The notes below the pieces were generated by a model. It ran no database searches, was not told where the DNA came from, and saw only the letters and a list, made by a program, of their open reading frames with translations. A stretch of 64,000 nt of DNA, from NCBI RefSeq assembly GCF_003289945.1, contig NZ_QMBP01000003.1, forward strand, positions 372,001 to 436,000, in the 5' to 3' direction. Positions within the stretch are counted from its first letter, which is position 1. Every line of letters begins with the position of its first letter. This document shows positions 8,751 through 16,937 of the stretch, piece after piece. The position numbers and the translations under genes were made by a program. This DNA is from Mesorhizobium hawassense. GTDB taxonomy: Bacteria; Pseudomonadota; Alphaproteobacteria; Rhizobiales; Rhizobiaceae.

Positions 8751-9778
8751 ACGGTTTCCGTCACCTTGCGCAAATTGCGCGGTGTATCCGGGTCGAGGCC
8801 GCGATGGCGGGCGAAGGCCTCGACGAAGCCGTAGAAAGACACGATCAGCGGCAGCGGATCGGTCAGCGGATGGCCGGTGGCGACATACGGCAGAAGCCTG
8901 GCGGCCTTCGCCTTGTCAGAGGTGATGAAGGCGGCGGCGCCCTTGGCCGCCAGGCCGTCGGCGGCCTCGGCGATCGAGGGTTCGGACGCATCGCGCGCGG
9001 CAAGCGCCAAAACCGGGAAATCCGGCCCGACCAGCGCCAGCGGGCCGTGCATGACCTCGGCGGCGCTATAGGCCTCGGCGTGCATGGCGCAGGTTTCCTT
9101 GAATTTCAGAGCAGCCTCGCTGGCGATCGCGAAGGACGGGCCGCGACCGAGGATGAACAGCGATTGCGGGTTCTCCAGAGCGCCGGCGAGCGCCATCCAG
9201 TCGCAGGCGATCGCCTTCTCGAAATGGCCGGGCAGGCCGGCGAGCGCCTTCAGCAAGGGCTGGTCGTTGGTGGCATGCGCCATCAGCGCCAAGCCGGCGA
9301 CGGCCGAATTGACGAAGGTCTTGGTGGCCGCGACGCTGCGTTCCGGTCCAGCCAGAATGTCGATGGCATAGTCGGAGGCGCGCGCCAGCGGCGAGTCGGC
9401 CGTGTTGGTGATGGCGACGGTGAGGGCGCCGCCGGCCCGCGCCGTTTCGGCCATGGCGACGATGTCGGGACTCTTGCCCGACTGCGACACCGCCAGGCAG
9501 GCGGATCCGCGCAGCCTCAGCTTGGCGCCGTAAATGGACGCGATCGACGGTCCAACGGACGCGACGGCAAGGCCCGCCGTCAGCTCGACGGCATATTTCA
9601 TGAAGGTCGCGGCATGGTCGGACGAACCGCGCGCCACGGTGACCACGAAATGCGGGTCACGCTCGCGCAGGCCGCGACCGGCCTCGGCCAAGGCCGAAGC
9701 CGAGCCGTCGAGAAGGCGAGCGGCGGCATCGGGGATCTCATCGATCTCGCGCCGCATATGAGTGGTGTTGGCGCTCAT
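8747..9778 (-). CDS. SIS-domain aminosugar phosphate deaminase/isomerase (NagB-II/GlmS-C-like)
   Basis: A 343-aa protein of two SIS domains, like the isomerase half of GlmS without the glutaminase domain. Visible motifs are MRREIDEIPDAAARLL at the start, the first phosphosugar site VARGSSDHAATF, LAVSQSGKSPDIV, the second site FILGRGPSFAIASEAALKFKETC and the PLALVGPDFPV segment. In nag operons lacking classical NagB, such proteins convert glucosamine-6-P to fructose-6-P plus ammonia. That role fits here, because a kinase and deacetylase are present and no NagB-I is seen. It overlaps both neighbours by 4 bp. Confidence 0.88.
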   Translation of the reverse strand: MSANTTHMRREIDEIPDAAARLLDGSASALAEAGRGLRERDPHFVVTVARGSSDHAATFMKYAVELTAGLAVASVGPSIASIYGAKLRLRGSACLAVSQSGKSPDIVAMAETARAGGALTVAITNTADSPLARASDYAIDILAGPERSVAATKTFVNSAVAGLALMAHATNDQPLLKALAGLPGHFEKAIACDWMALAGALENPQSLFILGRGPSFAIASEAALKFKETCAMHAEAYSAAEVMHGPLALVGPDFPVLALAARDASEPSIAEAADGLAAKGAAAFITSDKAKAARLLPYVATGHPLTDPLPLIVSFYGFVEAFARHRGLDPDTPRNLRKVTETV

Positions 9779-10554
9779 GGCCGGATCTCCTCTCCCGGCC
9801 CGGTCAGCCGGAGCTCCGCGACGAAATCATAGGCGTCGCCCCTGTAGACCGAGCGGGTGAACTCGATCACCTTGCCGCTCGCCAGATAAGAAATGCGCTC
9901 GATCTGCAGACCGGCAACCCCCGAGGGCACTTCCAGGAGGCGCGCATCGGCGTCGCCGAGATTGGTGGCGGAGATGCGCTGCACGGCGCGTACCGGGCGA
10001 TTACCGGTGGTTCCCAGCGCGGCATAGAGCGATGAACCGATCGCTTCGGGGTCCGGCAGCACGCTGGCCGACAGCGCCGCGCGCTCGATCGCCAGCGGCG
10101 TGTCGTTGGCGATGCGCAGGCGCGCGACACGCGCCACCAGCTCGGTCGAGGACAGGCCAAGCACCATCATCTCGTCCGGCGACGGCGCATAAAGCCCGCG
10201 GTCGAGCCAGACCGAGCGGACGCTCATGCCGCGACGCGCCATATCCTCGGTGAAGGAGGTGAGCCGGGACAGGGATTGCTCGACGCGCTCCATACGCGGC
10301 GCGACGAAGGTGCCTGAGCCATGACGCTGGACGAGGACGCCGCCCTTGACCAGGTCCTGCACCGCCTTACGCACGGTGACGCGCGAGATATCGGCCTTGC
10401 TGGCGATGTCGCGCTCGGAAGGCAGCGCGTCGCCGGGGCCGATCAGGCCGCGATTGACCGCTTCCTCGATGCTTTTTCTCAGCTGCAGATAGAGCGGCGC
10501 GCCGCTCTGGGAGGATTCTCTCAACATGGCGAAGATCTGGTCGGCGGCGCTCAT
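9775..10554 (-). CDS. GntR-family regulator, HutC/UTRA type (NagR/NagQ-like)
   Basis: A 259-aa regulator. The N-terminal winged HTH (about residues 15-85: LYLQLRKSIEEAV...LPSERDIASKADISRVTVRKAVQDLVKGGVL, then HGSGTFV) precedes a UTRA effector domain from about residue 100 (LTSFTEDMARRGM ... ERISYLASGKVIEFTRSVYRGDAYDFVAEL). UTRA domains of this group usually sense phosphorylated amino sugars. Encoded inside the GlcNAc operon with 4-bp overlaps on both sides, it is the likely ligand-responsive repressor acting at the two TGGTATT-N4-TGGTATT boxes at 11456-11473 and 11591-11608. Confidence 0.88.
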   Translation of the reverse strand: MSAADQIFAMLRESSQSGAPLYLQLRKSIEEAVNRGLIGPGDALPSERDIASKADISRVTVRKAVQDLVKGGVLVQRHGSGTFVAPRMERVEQSLSRLTSFTEDMARRGMSVRSVWLDRGLYAPSPDEMMVLGLSSTELVARVARLRIANDTPLAIERAALSASVLPDPEAIGSSLYAALGTTGNRPVRAVQRISATNLGDADARLLEVPSGVAGLQIERISYLASGKVIEFTRSVYRGDAYDFVAELRLTGPGEEIRP

Positions 10555-11432
10555 CGGGCGGCCTCCGGACCCTTGATGAAGACGCGCACGGCCATCTGCA
10601 CGGCGCCGCCCAGCGCGTCGTCGAGCGGGGCTTTGAGCAGCGCCTGGTAGCGCACCGACAGGCGCGACGCGTAAAGCGGCGCCAGTCCGCCGAGCAGGCA
10701 GAGCGGCGCTTCGTCGGAAAGATCGAGCGCGCCGAGCGAAGCCTCGACATCGGCCACCGCCTTGCCGAGGATCCAGTTCGCGACGAGGTCGCCCTTTTCG
10801 GCATGCTCGAAGACTTTTGGCGCGAAGCCGCCGAAATCGCCCGGCTTGGCATTGGTGGTGAACTCGACCACGTCCTCGGGATTGTTGCGGAATACGGCGA
10901 GCATGGCGTCCGTCAGCGGCGAACCCGGGCGGATGCCGTCATAGGCAAGCAGCGTCTGCTCCAAAAGGTCGCGGCCGATGCGGGCGCCGCTGCCCTGGTC
11001 GCCGACCTGAAAGCCCCAGCCGCCGATGGCACGCGATTTCCCACCTTTACGCGCCATATAGGCGGTGCCGGTGCCCAGAATGGCCATGGCGCCGTCGCCC
11101 GAGCCGACCGCGCCCTCGAGCGCGATCTCGGCATCGGTTTCGACGCGACTCCGGCTGAAGGGCAGGATTGCCTCGAGCTGCTTGCGGTAGGTGCCGACAT
11201 TGGCGCCGGCTAGGCCAAGAATAGCCGGGGTGTGCGGGATCTGCTCCGGATCCGCGCCCGCGGCGAGGAAAGCCTGCCTGGCAGCCTCGACGATGTTGGC
11301 GCGAGCGCCGGTGAGGTCGGTGCGGATGTTGGCGGCGCCGCTTTTGGCGCGGCCGACGACAGCGCCGTCGACGGTCGCAAGGGCCGCCCTGCAGCTGGTG
11401 CCGCCGCCATCGATGCCAAGCACGAATTTCAC
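10551..11432 (-). CDS. N-acetylglucosamine kinase (BadF/BadG/BcrA/BcrD ATPase family)
   Basis: An ASKHA-fold kinase of 293 aa that would phosphorylate GlcNAc (or a similar amino sugar) after uptake by a non-phosphorylating ABC transporter. The phosphate-1 loop is at the N-terminus (VLGIDGGGTSCRAAL). The phosphate-2 and adenosine motifs follow as AILGTGTAY and GGWGFQVGDQGSGARIGRDLL. I chose the GTG at 11432 because GAGGAG (11441-11446) lies 8 nt before it; an upstream in-frame ATG at 11474 would start inside the operator region. First gene of the minus-strand nag operon, overlapping the GntR gene by 4 bp. Confidence 0.88.
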   Translation of the reverse strand: MKFVLGIDGGGTSCRAALATVDGAVVGRAKSGAANIRTDLTGARANIVEAARQAFLAAGADPEQIPHTPAILGLAGANVGTYRKQLEAILPFSRSRVETDAEIALEGAVGSGDGAMAILGTGTAYMARKGGKSRAIGGWGFQVGDQGSGARIGRDLLEQTLLAYDGIRPGSPLTDAMLAVFRNNPEDVVEFTTNAKPGDFGGFAPKVFEHAEKGDLVANWILGKAVADVEASLGALDLSDEAPLCLLGGLAPLYASRLSVRYQALLKAPLDDALGGAVQMAVRVFIKGPEAAR

Positions 11433-11455
11433 GCGATTTTCTCCTCGGCCCGGAT

Positions 11456-11473
11456 AATACCAATAAAATACCA
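11456..11473 (-). promoter_or_regulatory. NagQ/NagR-type operator box 1 (TGGTATT-N4-TGGTATT)
   Basis: Read on the minus strand, this is TGGTATT, TTAT, TGGTATT: two perfect 7-bp direct repeats spaced by 4 bp, starting 24 bp upstream of the GlcNAc kinase GTG. It points toward the kinase operon. GntR-type GlcNAc repressors (NagQ) are, as I recall, reported to bind GGTATT direct repeats of this form. Confidence 0.75.
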
Positions 11474-11590
11474 ATAGCCAAGAGTTAATTTCGGTTCAAA
11501 AAAGATTAAGGCGTATTTTATTGAAAAACCACGGTAATTTGCCGGCAAGCGAGTTCGGCGGCGGGAAATTCGTTAATGCGTGTGGACAAG

Positions 11591-11608
11591 TGGTATTTTT
11601 TTGGTATT
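11591..11608 (+). promoter_or_regulatory. NagQ/NagR-type operator box 2 (TGGTATT-N4-TGGTATT)
   Basis: Read on the plus strand, this is TGGTATT, TTTT, TGGTATT, identical in layout to box 1 but facing murQ. It ends 12 bp before the murQ ribosome-binding site GGAGG. So each divergent operon carries its own box, pointing into its first gene. Confidence 0.75.
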
Positions 11609-11632
11609 GTTCGCTCAGTTGGAGGAAAATGG

Positions 11633-12541
11633 ATGGCCGAGACGCGCACAGAAGCGCTCCACCAGAATGCCGAGGGGCTGGATGTTCAGGCCCCGGAAGC
11701 CGTTCTGGCGTTCCTGGCCAATGCCCAGATCGAGGCCAGCAAAGCCGTGCACGGTGCCATTCCGGCAATCGCCGCAGCCGCCGAACTCATAGCCAAACAA
11801 CTTAAGAACGGCGGCAGGCTCGCCTATGCGGCGGCCGGCAGCTCCGGCCTGATGGCAGTGGCCGACGCGCTGGAATTGCCCGGCACGTTCGGCATTGCAC
11901 GCGACCGCATCGCCATCCTGATCGCCGGCGGCGACGACGCCTTCCGCACACTGGCCGGCGGGCCGGAGGACGACACCGAGGAAGCGTCGGCCGCTGTCGC
12001 CGCGGCCGGTATCGGCATGGGCGATTGCCTGATCGCCATCTCCGCCAGCGGCTCGACCCCCTATGCGGTCCAGGCGCTCCAGGACGCGAAGAGCCGGGGC
12101 GCGGCAACCATCGCGATCGCCAACAACCGGGGTGCAACGCTCTTCAGCCGTGCGGACGTCGCCATCCTGCTCGAAACGCCGCCGGAGCTGATCGCCGGCT
12201 CGACGCGCATGGGCGCGGGCACGGCGCAGAAGATCGCGCTCAACATGCTGTCGACGCTTGCCGCGATCCATCTCGGCCATGTCCATGACGGCTACATGGT
12301 CAATCTCAGCGCCGACAACATCAAGCTGCGCGACCGCGCCGTGCGCATGGTCGCCGCCATCAGCGGCAAGAGCCGCGAAGACGCCGCCCGCCTGCTCGAA
12401 GCGAGTGGCGGCAGCGTCAAGACAGCCATTCTGCTCGCCGCAGGCGCCGCCAGCGCCGACGCGGCCGAGAAGATACTGGAAGGAACCGGCCAGAAGCTTC
12501 GGCCGGCGCTTTCCGCGATCGAGGGGAGCAAGGGGCGCTGA
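11633..12541 (+). CDS. murQ: N-acetylmuramic acid 6-phosphate etherase-like protein
   Basis: A 302-aa SIS-domain protein of the MurQ family, which converts MurNAc-6-P to GlcNAc-6-P plus lactate. Family features seen are the opening TEALHQNAEGLD, ALELPGTFG containing the conserved Glu, ISASGSTPYAVQAL, and the strongly conserved IAGSTRMGAGTAQKIALNMLST followed by GYMVNL. It differs from E. coli MurQ in the first phosphosugar loop (AAAGSSGL in place of GAGTSGR), so substrate preference may be altered. The ATG at 11633 follows GGAGG with 7-nt spacing; an upstream ATG at 11576 would place box 2 inside the gene. It leads an operon with a sugar ABC transporter. Confidence 0.85.
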   Translation: MAETRTEALHQNAEGLDVQAPEAVLAFLANAQIEASKAVHGAIPAIAAAAELIAKQLKNGGRLAYAAAGSSGLMAVADALELPGTFGIARDRIAILIAGGDDAFRTLAGGPEDDTEEASAAVAAAGIGMGDCLIAISASGSTPYAVQALQDAKSRGAATIAIANNRGATLFSRADVAILLETPPELIAGSTRMGAGTAQKIALNMLSTLAAIHLGHVHDGYMVNLSADNIKLRDRAVRMVAAISGKSREDAARLLEASGGSVKTAILLAAGAASADAAEKILEGTGQKLRPALSAIEGSKGR

Positions 12542-12594
12542 GCCCCTGTTCTCATCAAAACCGAACCTGAAAAAGGTCAACAGGGAGACTGAAG

Positions 12595-13854
12595 ATGAAG
12601 ACCAAACTACTGACGGCCCTTCTGCTCGGCACAAGCATCCTCGGCACCACGGGAATCGCGCTGGCCGAAGACGTGACGCTCAACATCGAAAGCTGGCGCG
12701 GCGACGACCTGACCATCTGGAAGGACAAGCTGATCCCGGCCTTCGAAGCCAAGAACCCCGGTATCAAGGTGGTGTTCGCGCCTTCGGCCCCAACCGAGTA
12801 TGACGCCGCCCTCGGCGCCAAGCTCACCGCCGGCTCGGCTGGCGACCTCATCACCTGCCGCCCCTTCGACAAGTCGCTCGAACTGTTCAAGAAGGGCAAC
12901 CTCACCGACCTCAGCGCGCTGCCCGGAATGGATAACTTCTCGCCGGTCGCCAAGTCCGCCTGGCAGACCGATGACGGCAAGGCGAGCTTCTGCGTGCCGA
13001 TGGCCTCGGTCATCCACGGCTTCATCTACAACAAGGACGCCTTCGACAAGCTCGGTCTCAAGGTGCCGACGACCCGCGACGAGTTCTTCGCCGTGCTCGA
13101 CAAGATCAAGGCCGATGGCACCTATATCCCGATGGCCATGGGCACGAAGGACCTCTGGGAAGCCGCGACCATGGGCTACCAGAATATCGGTCCGAACTAC
13201 TGGAAGGGCGAGGATGGCCGCGCTGCCCTGATCAAGGGCGACCAGAAGCTGACCGACAAGGACTGGGTCGCGCCTTATGAGGAACTGGCCAAGTGGAAGC
13301 CGTATCTCGGCGACGGCTTCGAGGCGCAGACCTATCCGGACAGCCAGAACCTGTTCACGCTCGGTCGCGCCGCCATCTACCCGGCCGGCTCGTGGGAAAT
13401 CGGCCTGTTCAACACACAGGCGCAGTTCAAGATGGGCGCCTTCCCGCCGCCGGTCGAGAAGGCCGGCGACACCTGCTACATTTCCGACCATACCGACATC
13501 GGCATGGGTCTGAACGCGGCGTCGAAGCACCCGGACGAGGCCAAGAAGTTCCTCTCGTGGGTCGCCTCGCCGGACTTCGCCACCATCTACGCCAACGCGT
13601 TGCCGGGCTTCTTCAGCCTGAACTCCTCGCCGGTGAAGATGGAAGACCCGCTGGCGCAGGAATTCGTCTCCTGGCGCGGCAAGTGCAAGTCGACGATTCG
13701 CTCGACCTACCAGATCCTGTCGCGCGGCACGCCGAACCTCGAAAACGAGACCTGGGTTGAATCGGCCAATGTGATCAACGGCACCGACACGCCGGAAGCC
13801 GCGGCCAAGAAGCTGCAGACCGGTCTCGACAGCTGGTACAAGCCGGCGAAGTAA
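12595..13854 (+). CDS. sugar ABC transporter substrate-binding protein (family 1)
   Basis: A periplasmic binding protein of 419 aa. It has a clear Sec signal peptide (KTKLLTALLLGTSILGTTGIALA, cleaved near residue 24) and the family-1 fold: VTLNIESWRGDD, a lobe with AGDLITCRPF, and a C-terminal FLSWVASPDFATIY typical of maltose/oligosaccharide binders. The RBS GGGAGACTGAAG precedes the ATG. The gene lies 53 bp after murQ and before two permeases and an ATPase, all downstream of operator box 2. It probably binds GlcNAc, a chito-oligosaccharide or a MurNAc-containing sugar; the exact ligand cannot be read from sequence. Confidence 0.9.
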   Translation: MKTKLLTALLLGTSILGTTGIALAEDVTLNIESWRGDDLTIWKDKLIPAFEAKNPGIKVVFAPSAPTEYDAALGAKLTAGSAGDLITCRPFDKSLELFKKGNLTDLSALPGMDNFSPVAKSAWQTDDGKASFCVPMASVIHGFIYNKDAFDKLGLKVPTTRDEFFAVLDKIKADGTYIPMAMGTKDLWEAATMGYQNIGPNYWKGEDGRAALIKGDQKLTDKDWVAPYEELAKWKPYLGDGFEAQTYPDSQNLFTLGRAAIYPAGSWEIGLFNTQAQFKMGAFPPPVEKAGDTCYISDHTDIGMGLNAASKHPDEAKKFLSWVASPDFATIYANALPGFFSLNSSPVKMEDPLAQEFVSWRGKCKSTIRSTYQILSRGTPNLENETWVESANVINGTDTPEAAAKKLQTGLDSWYKPAK

Positions 13855-13872
13855 GAGCATCGAAAAGCGATG

Positions 13873-13896
13873 CCGGCCGGGCGCGCGCCCGGCCGG
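13873..13896 (+). terminator. 24-bp perfect GC palindrome after the binding-protein gene
   Basis: CCGGCCGGGCGC is followed by its exact reverse complement, 18 bp after the stop codon, with only a short, non-T-rich tail. It is more likely an mRNA 3'-end stabiliser or partial attenuator, letting the binding protein outnumber the permeases, than a full terminator. The 188 bp between this and the permease hold a degenerate repeat (about 13940-14025) and no gene. Confidence 0.6.
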
Positions 13897-14084
13897 TGTT
13901 CCAAACAGTTCCAGATAGCGATTGTCGGCGCAGCCTCCCGGTCTTACCCTCACCTTGCGGGGAAGACGGAGCCGATCTGTCGCTGGCCTTGTCTTTCCCC
14001 TCAAAGGGGACAATCGGGCCGTGCATCGAGGCATCAGCTAGCATCAACCGAAATGGAACCCAGAGACGGCGGGGACCCGAACTC

Positions 14085-15014
14085 ATGGCTGTAGAAACGC
14101 GACCAAAAAGACCGATACGCTGGCATATCGGCGTATTCCTGGCGCCGGCGGTGCTGGTCTACACCGCAATCATGATCCTGCCGCTGTTCGGCACGCTCCA
14201 GCTCTCGCTGTTCCGCAACATCGACCAGTCCCAGGTGTTCGTCGGACTGGGCAATTTCCGCACCCTGTTCGGCGATCCGAACTGGTCGGTGAATTTCTGG
14301 AATGCGCTCAGGAACAATGTCTGGTTCTTCATCATCCACATGCTGGTGCAGAACCCGATCGGCATCCTTTTGGCGGCGCTGCTTTCCAGCCCCAGGCTGC
14401 GCTTCACCGCCTTCTACCGCACGGCGATCTTCGTGCCGACGATCCTGTCCTTCGTCATCGTCGGCTTCGCCTGGAAGCTGATCCTGTCGCCGATCTGGGG
14501 CGTGGCGCCGCATCTGATGGATTTCGTCGGATTGAAGAGCTTTTTCACGCCGTGGCTCGGCAAGGAGCAATATGCGCTGACCGCGCTCAGCCTGATCTCG
14601 GTCTGGCAGTTCGTCGGCATCCCGATGATGCTGATCTACGCGGCACTTCTGTCGATCCCCGACGAGGTCATCGAGGCCGCCGAATGCGACGGCGTCACCG
14701 GCATGGCGCAGTTCTGGAAGATCAAGCTGCCGCTGATCCTGCCCTCGATCGGCATCATCTCGATCCTGACCTTCGTCGGCAATTTCAACGCCTTCGACCT
14801 GATCTACACCGCGCAGGGCGCGCTTGCCGGGCCGAACTACTCGACCGACATCTTGGGCACCTTCCTCTACCGCGCCTTCTTCGGCTTCCAGTTGCAGGTC
14901 GGCGATCCCAATATGGGCGCCGCCATCGCCACGATCATGTTCCTGATCATCCTCGCCGGCGTCTGCGTCTACCTGTTCCTCGTGCAGACGCGCCTGCGTC
15001 GCTACCAGTTCTGA
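14085..15014 (+). CDS. sugar ABC transporter permease (MalF-type)
   Basis: An inner-membrane permease of 309 aa with about six transmembrane segments. The first is IGVFLAPAVLVYTAIMILPLFG. The cytoplasmic EAA loop, IEAAECDGVTGMAQFWKIKLPLILP, contacts the ATPase. The ATG at 14085 (MAVETRPKRPI) was chosen over upstream in-frame codons because those would run through the repeat after the binding-protein gene. It works with the next permease, the binding protein upstream and the ATPase at 16938. Confidence 0.9.
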   Translation: MAVETRPKRPIRWHIGVFLAPAVLVYTAIMILPLFGTLQLSLFRNIDQSQVFVGLGNFRTLFGDPNWSVNFWNALRNNVWFFIIHMLVQNPIGILLAALLSSPRLRFTAFYRTAIFVPTILSFVIVGFAWKLILSPIWGVAPHLMDFVGLKSFFTPWLGKEQYALTALSLISVWQFVGIPMMLIYAALLSIPDEVIEAAECDGVTGMAQFWKIKLPLILPSIGIISILTFVGNFNAFDLIYTAQGALAGPNYSTDILGTFLYRAFFGFQLQVGDPNMGAAIATIMFLIILAGVCVYLFLVQTRLRRYQF

Positions 15015-15024
15015 GGCGCGCGCC

Positions 15025-15864
15025 ATGAGCCTAGCCACCCGTTCCCTGCCCCGCACCATCGGCGCGCACGCGATCCTCCTGACCTACACCGCCATCGCGC
15101 TGTTTCCGGTGATCCTGGTCATTATGAATTCGTTTAAATCCCGCGCGGGCATCTTCGGCGCGCCGCTGACGCCGCCGACGCCGAAAACCTTCGACCTGAT
15201 CGGCTACACCACGGTGTTCGGCCAGGGCGATTTCATCCACTATTTTCAAGACAGCCTCGTCGTCACCGTCGCCTCGCTGTTCTTCGTGCTGCTGTTCGGC
15301 GCCATGGCCGGATTCGCGCTGTCGGAATACCGCTTCCGCGGCAACACGATGATGGGGCTTTACCTGGCGCTCGGCATCATGATCCCGATCCGCCTCGGCA
15401 CCGTCGCCATCCTGCAGTTGATGGTGGCGAGCGGGCTGGTCAACACGTTGACGGCGCTGATCCTGGTCTACACCGCGCAAGGCCTGCCGCTGGCGATCTT
15501 CATCCTGTCGGAATTCATGAAGCAGGTGTCCGACGACCTAAAGAATGCCGGCCGCATCGACGGGCTGTCGGAATACACGATCTTCTTCCGGCTGGTGCTG
15601 CCGCTGGTGCGTCCGTCGATGGCGACGGTCGCCGTCTTCACCATGATCCCGATCTGGAACGATCTGTGGTTTCCGCTGATCCTGGCGCCTTCGGAAGAGA
15701 CCAAGACGGTGACGCTCGGCGCGCAGCTCTTCCTCGGCCAGTTCGTCACCAACTGGAACGCCATCCTGGCGGCGCTCTCGCTGGCGATCCTGCCGGTGCT
15801 CATCCTCTATGTCATCTTCTCGCGGCAGCTGATCCGCGGCATCACGTCGGGAGCCGTCAAGTGA
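15025..15864 (+). CDS. sugar ABC transporter permease (MalG-type)
   Basis: The partner permease, 279 aa and about six membrane segments. It starts IGAHAILLTYTAIALFPVILVIMNSFKSRAGIF and carries the EAA loop NAGRIDGLSEYTIFFRLVLPLVRP. It begins 10 bp after the first permease and its stop overlaps the GTG of the oxidoreductase by 4 bp, so the three are co-translated. Confidence 0.92.
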   Translation: MSLATRSLPRTIGAHAILLTYTAIALFPVILVIMNSFKSRAGIFGAPLTPPTPKTFDLIGYTTVFGQGDFIHYFQDSLVVTVASLFFVLLFGAMAGFALSEYRFRGNTMMGLYLALGIMIPIRLGTVAILQLMVASGLVNTLTALILVYTAQGLPLAIFILSEFMKQVSDDLKNAGRIDGLSEYTIFFRLVLPLVRPSMATVAVFTMIPIWNDLWFPLILAPSEETKTVTLGAQLFLGQFVTNWNAILAALSLAILPVLILYVIFSRQLIRGITSGAVK

Positions 15865-16922
15865 GTTCGCAAAAACCCCTTCGCGTCGTCGTCGCCGGGC
15901 TCGGCAATATGGGCCGCAGCCATGCGCTCGCCTATCACAACAACCCGGGCTTCGAGATCGCCGCACTCGTCAACCGTTCCGACGTGCCGCTGCCGGACGG
16001 GCTCGGCGGTTATGGCATAAGGCGATCCTTCGAGGACGCTCTGCGTGACGAGAAGCCGGATGTGGCTGCGATCGCCACCTATTCCGACAGCCATGCCGAC
16101 TATGCGGTGCGGGCGTTCGAGGCCGGCTGCCATGTCTTCGTCGAAAAGCCGCTGGCAACGACGGTGGCGGACGCCAGGCGCGTCGTCGATGCCGCCAAGG
16201 CCAATGGCAGGAAGCTGGTGATCGGCTATATATTGCGCCACCATCCGTCCTGGGTGCGGCTGATCGCCGAGGCGCGCAAGCTCGGCGGTCCCTATGTCTT
16301 CCGCATGAACCTCAACCAGCAGTCCTCCGGCCACACCTGGGGGACGCACAAGCAGCTGATGCAGACGACCTCGCCGATCGTCGACTGCGGCGTGCATTAT
16401 CTCGACGTGATGCTGCAGATCACCGACGCGAATCCGGTCGAGGTGCGCGGCATGGGGGTGCGGCTCAGCGATGAGGTGGCGCCGTCGATGTACAATTACG
16501 GCCATTTGCAGGTGCTGTTCGAGGACGGCTCGGTCGGCTGGTACGAAGCCGGCTGGGGGCCGATGATTTCGGAGACGGCCTTCTTCGTGAAGGACGTCAT
16601 GTCGCCCAAGGGCTGCGTGTCGATCGTGATGAAGGAGGGCGTGAAGTCCGACGACATCGACACCCACACCAAGACCTCGACCATCCGCCTGCACAGCGCC
16701 GCGACCGGGCCGGACGGCAGGTTCGCCAAGGAAGACCAGTTGCTGTCGATGGAGGGCGAGCCGGGGCACCAGGAGCTCTGCGACCTCGAACAGGCCTTCC
16801 TGCTCAAGGCCATCCGCGAAAATATCGACCTCACCCGCCACATGGACGATGCCGTGAAGTCGCTCGCCGTCTGCCTCGCCGCCGACGAGAGCGTGCGCAG
16901 CGGCAACGCCCTGAAACTCTAG
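15861..16922 (+). CDS. Gfo/Idh/MocA-family oxidoreductase
   Basis: An NAD(P)-dependent sugar oxidoreductase of 353 aa. The N-terminal Rossmann domain begins LRVVVAGLGNMGRSHALAYHNN, followed by the family EKP motif (HVFVEKPLATTV, catalytic Lys) and the substrate-domain motif DCGVHYLDVMLQI containing the conserved Asp/His pair. I chose the GTG at 15861 because it makes a 4-bp overlap with the permease stop and places the dinucleotide-binding motif at the N-terminus. It lies inside the transporter operon, so it probably acts on the imported sugar or its derivative before or instead of the nag route. Confidence 0.88.
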   Translation: MSSQKPLRVVVAGLGNMGRSHALAYHNNPGFEIAALVNRSDVPLPDGLGGYGIRRSFEDALRDEKPDVAAIATYSDSHADYAVRAFEAGCHVFVEKPLATTVADARRVVDAAKANGRKLVIGYILRHHPSWVRLIAEARKLGGPYVFRMNLNQQSSGHTWGTHKQLMQTTSPIVDCGVHYLDVMLQITDANPVEVRGMGVRLSDEVAPSMYNYGHLQVLFEDGSVGWYEAGWGPMISETAFFVKDVMSPKGCVSIVMKEGVKSDDIDTHTKTSTIRLHSAATGPDGRFAKEDQLLSMEGEPGHQELCDLEQAFLLKAIRENIDLTRHMDDAVKSLAVCLAADESVRSGNALKL

Positions 16923-16937
16923 AACAGGAACGACGCC

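Noticed and set aside
12607-14034. 475-codon antisense frame across the sugar-binding-protein gene
   Set aside because: Arg/Gly/His-rich translation without any family motif; the plus-strand gene has a signal peptide and binding-protein fold.
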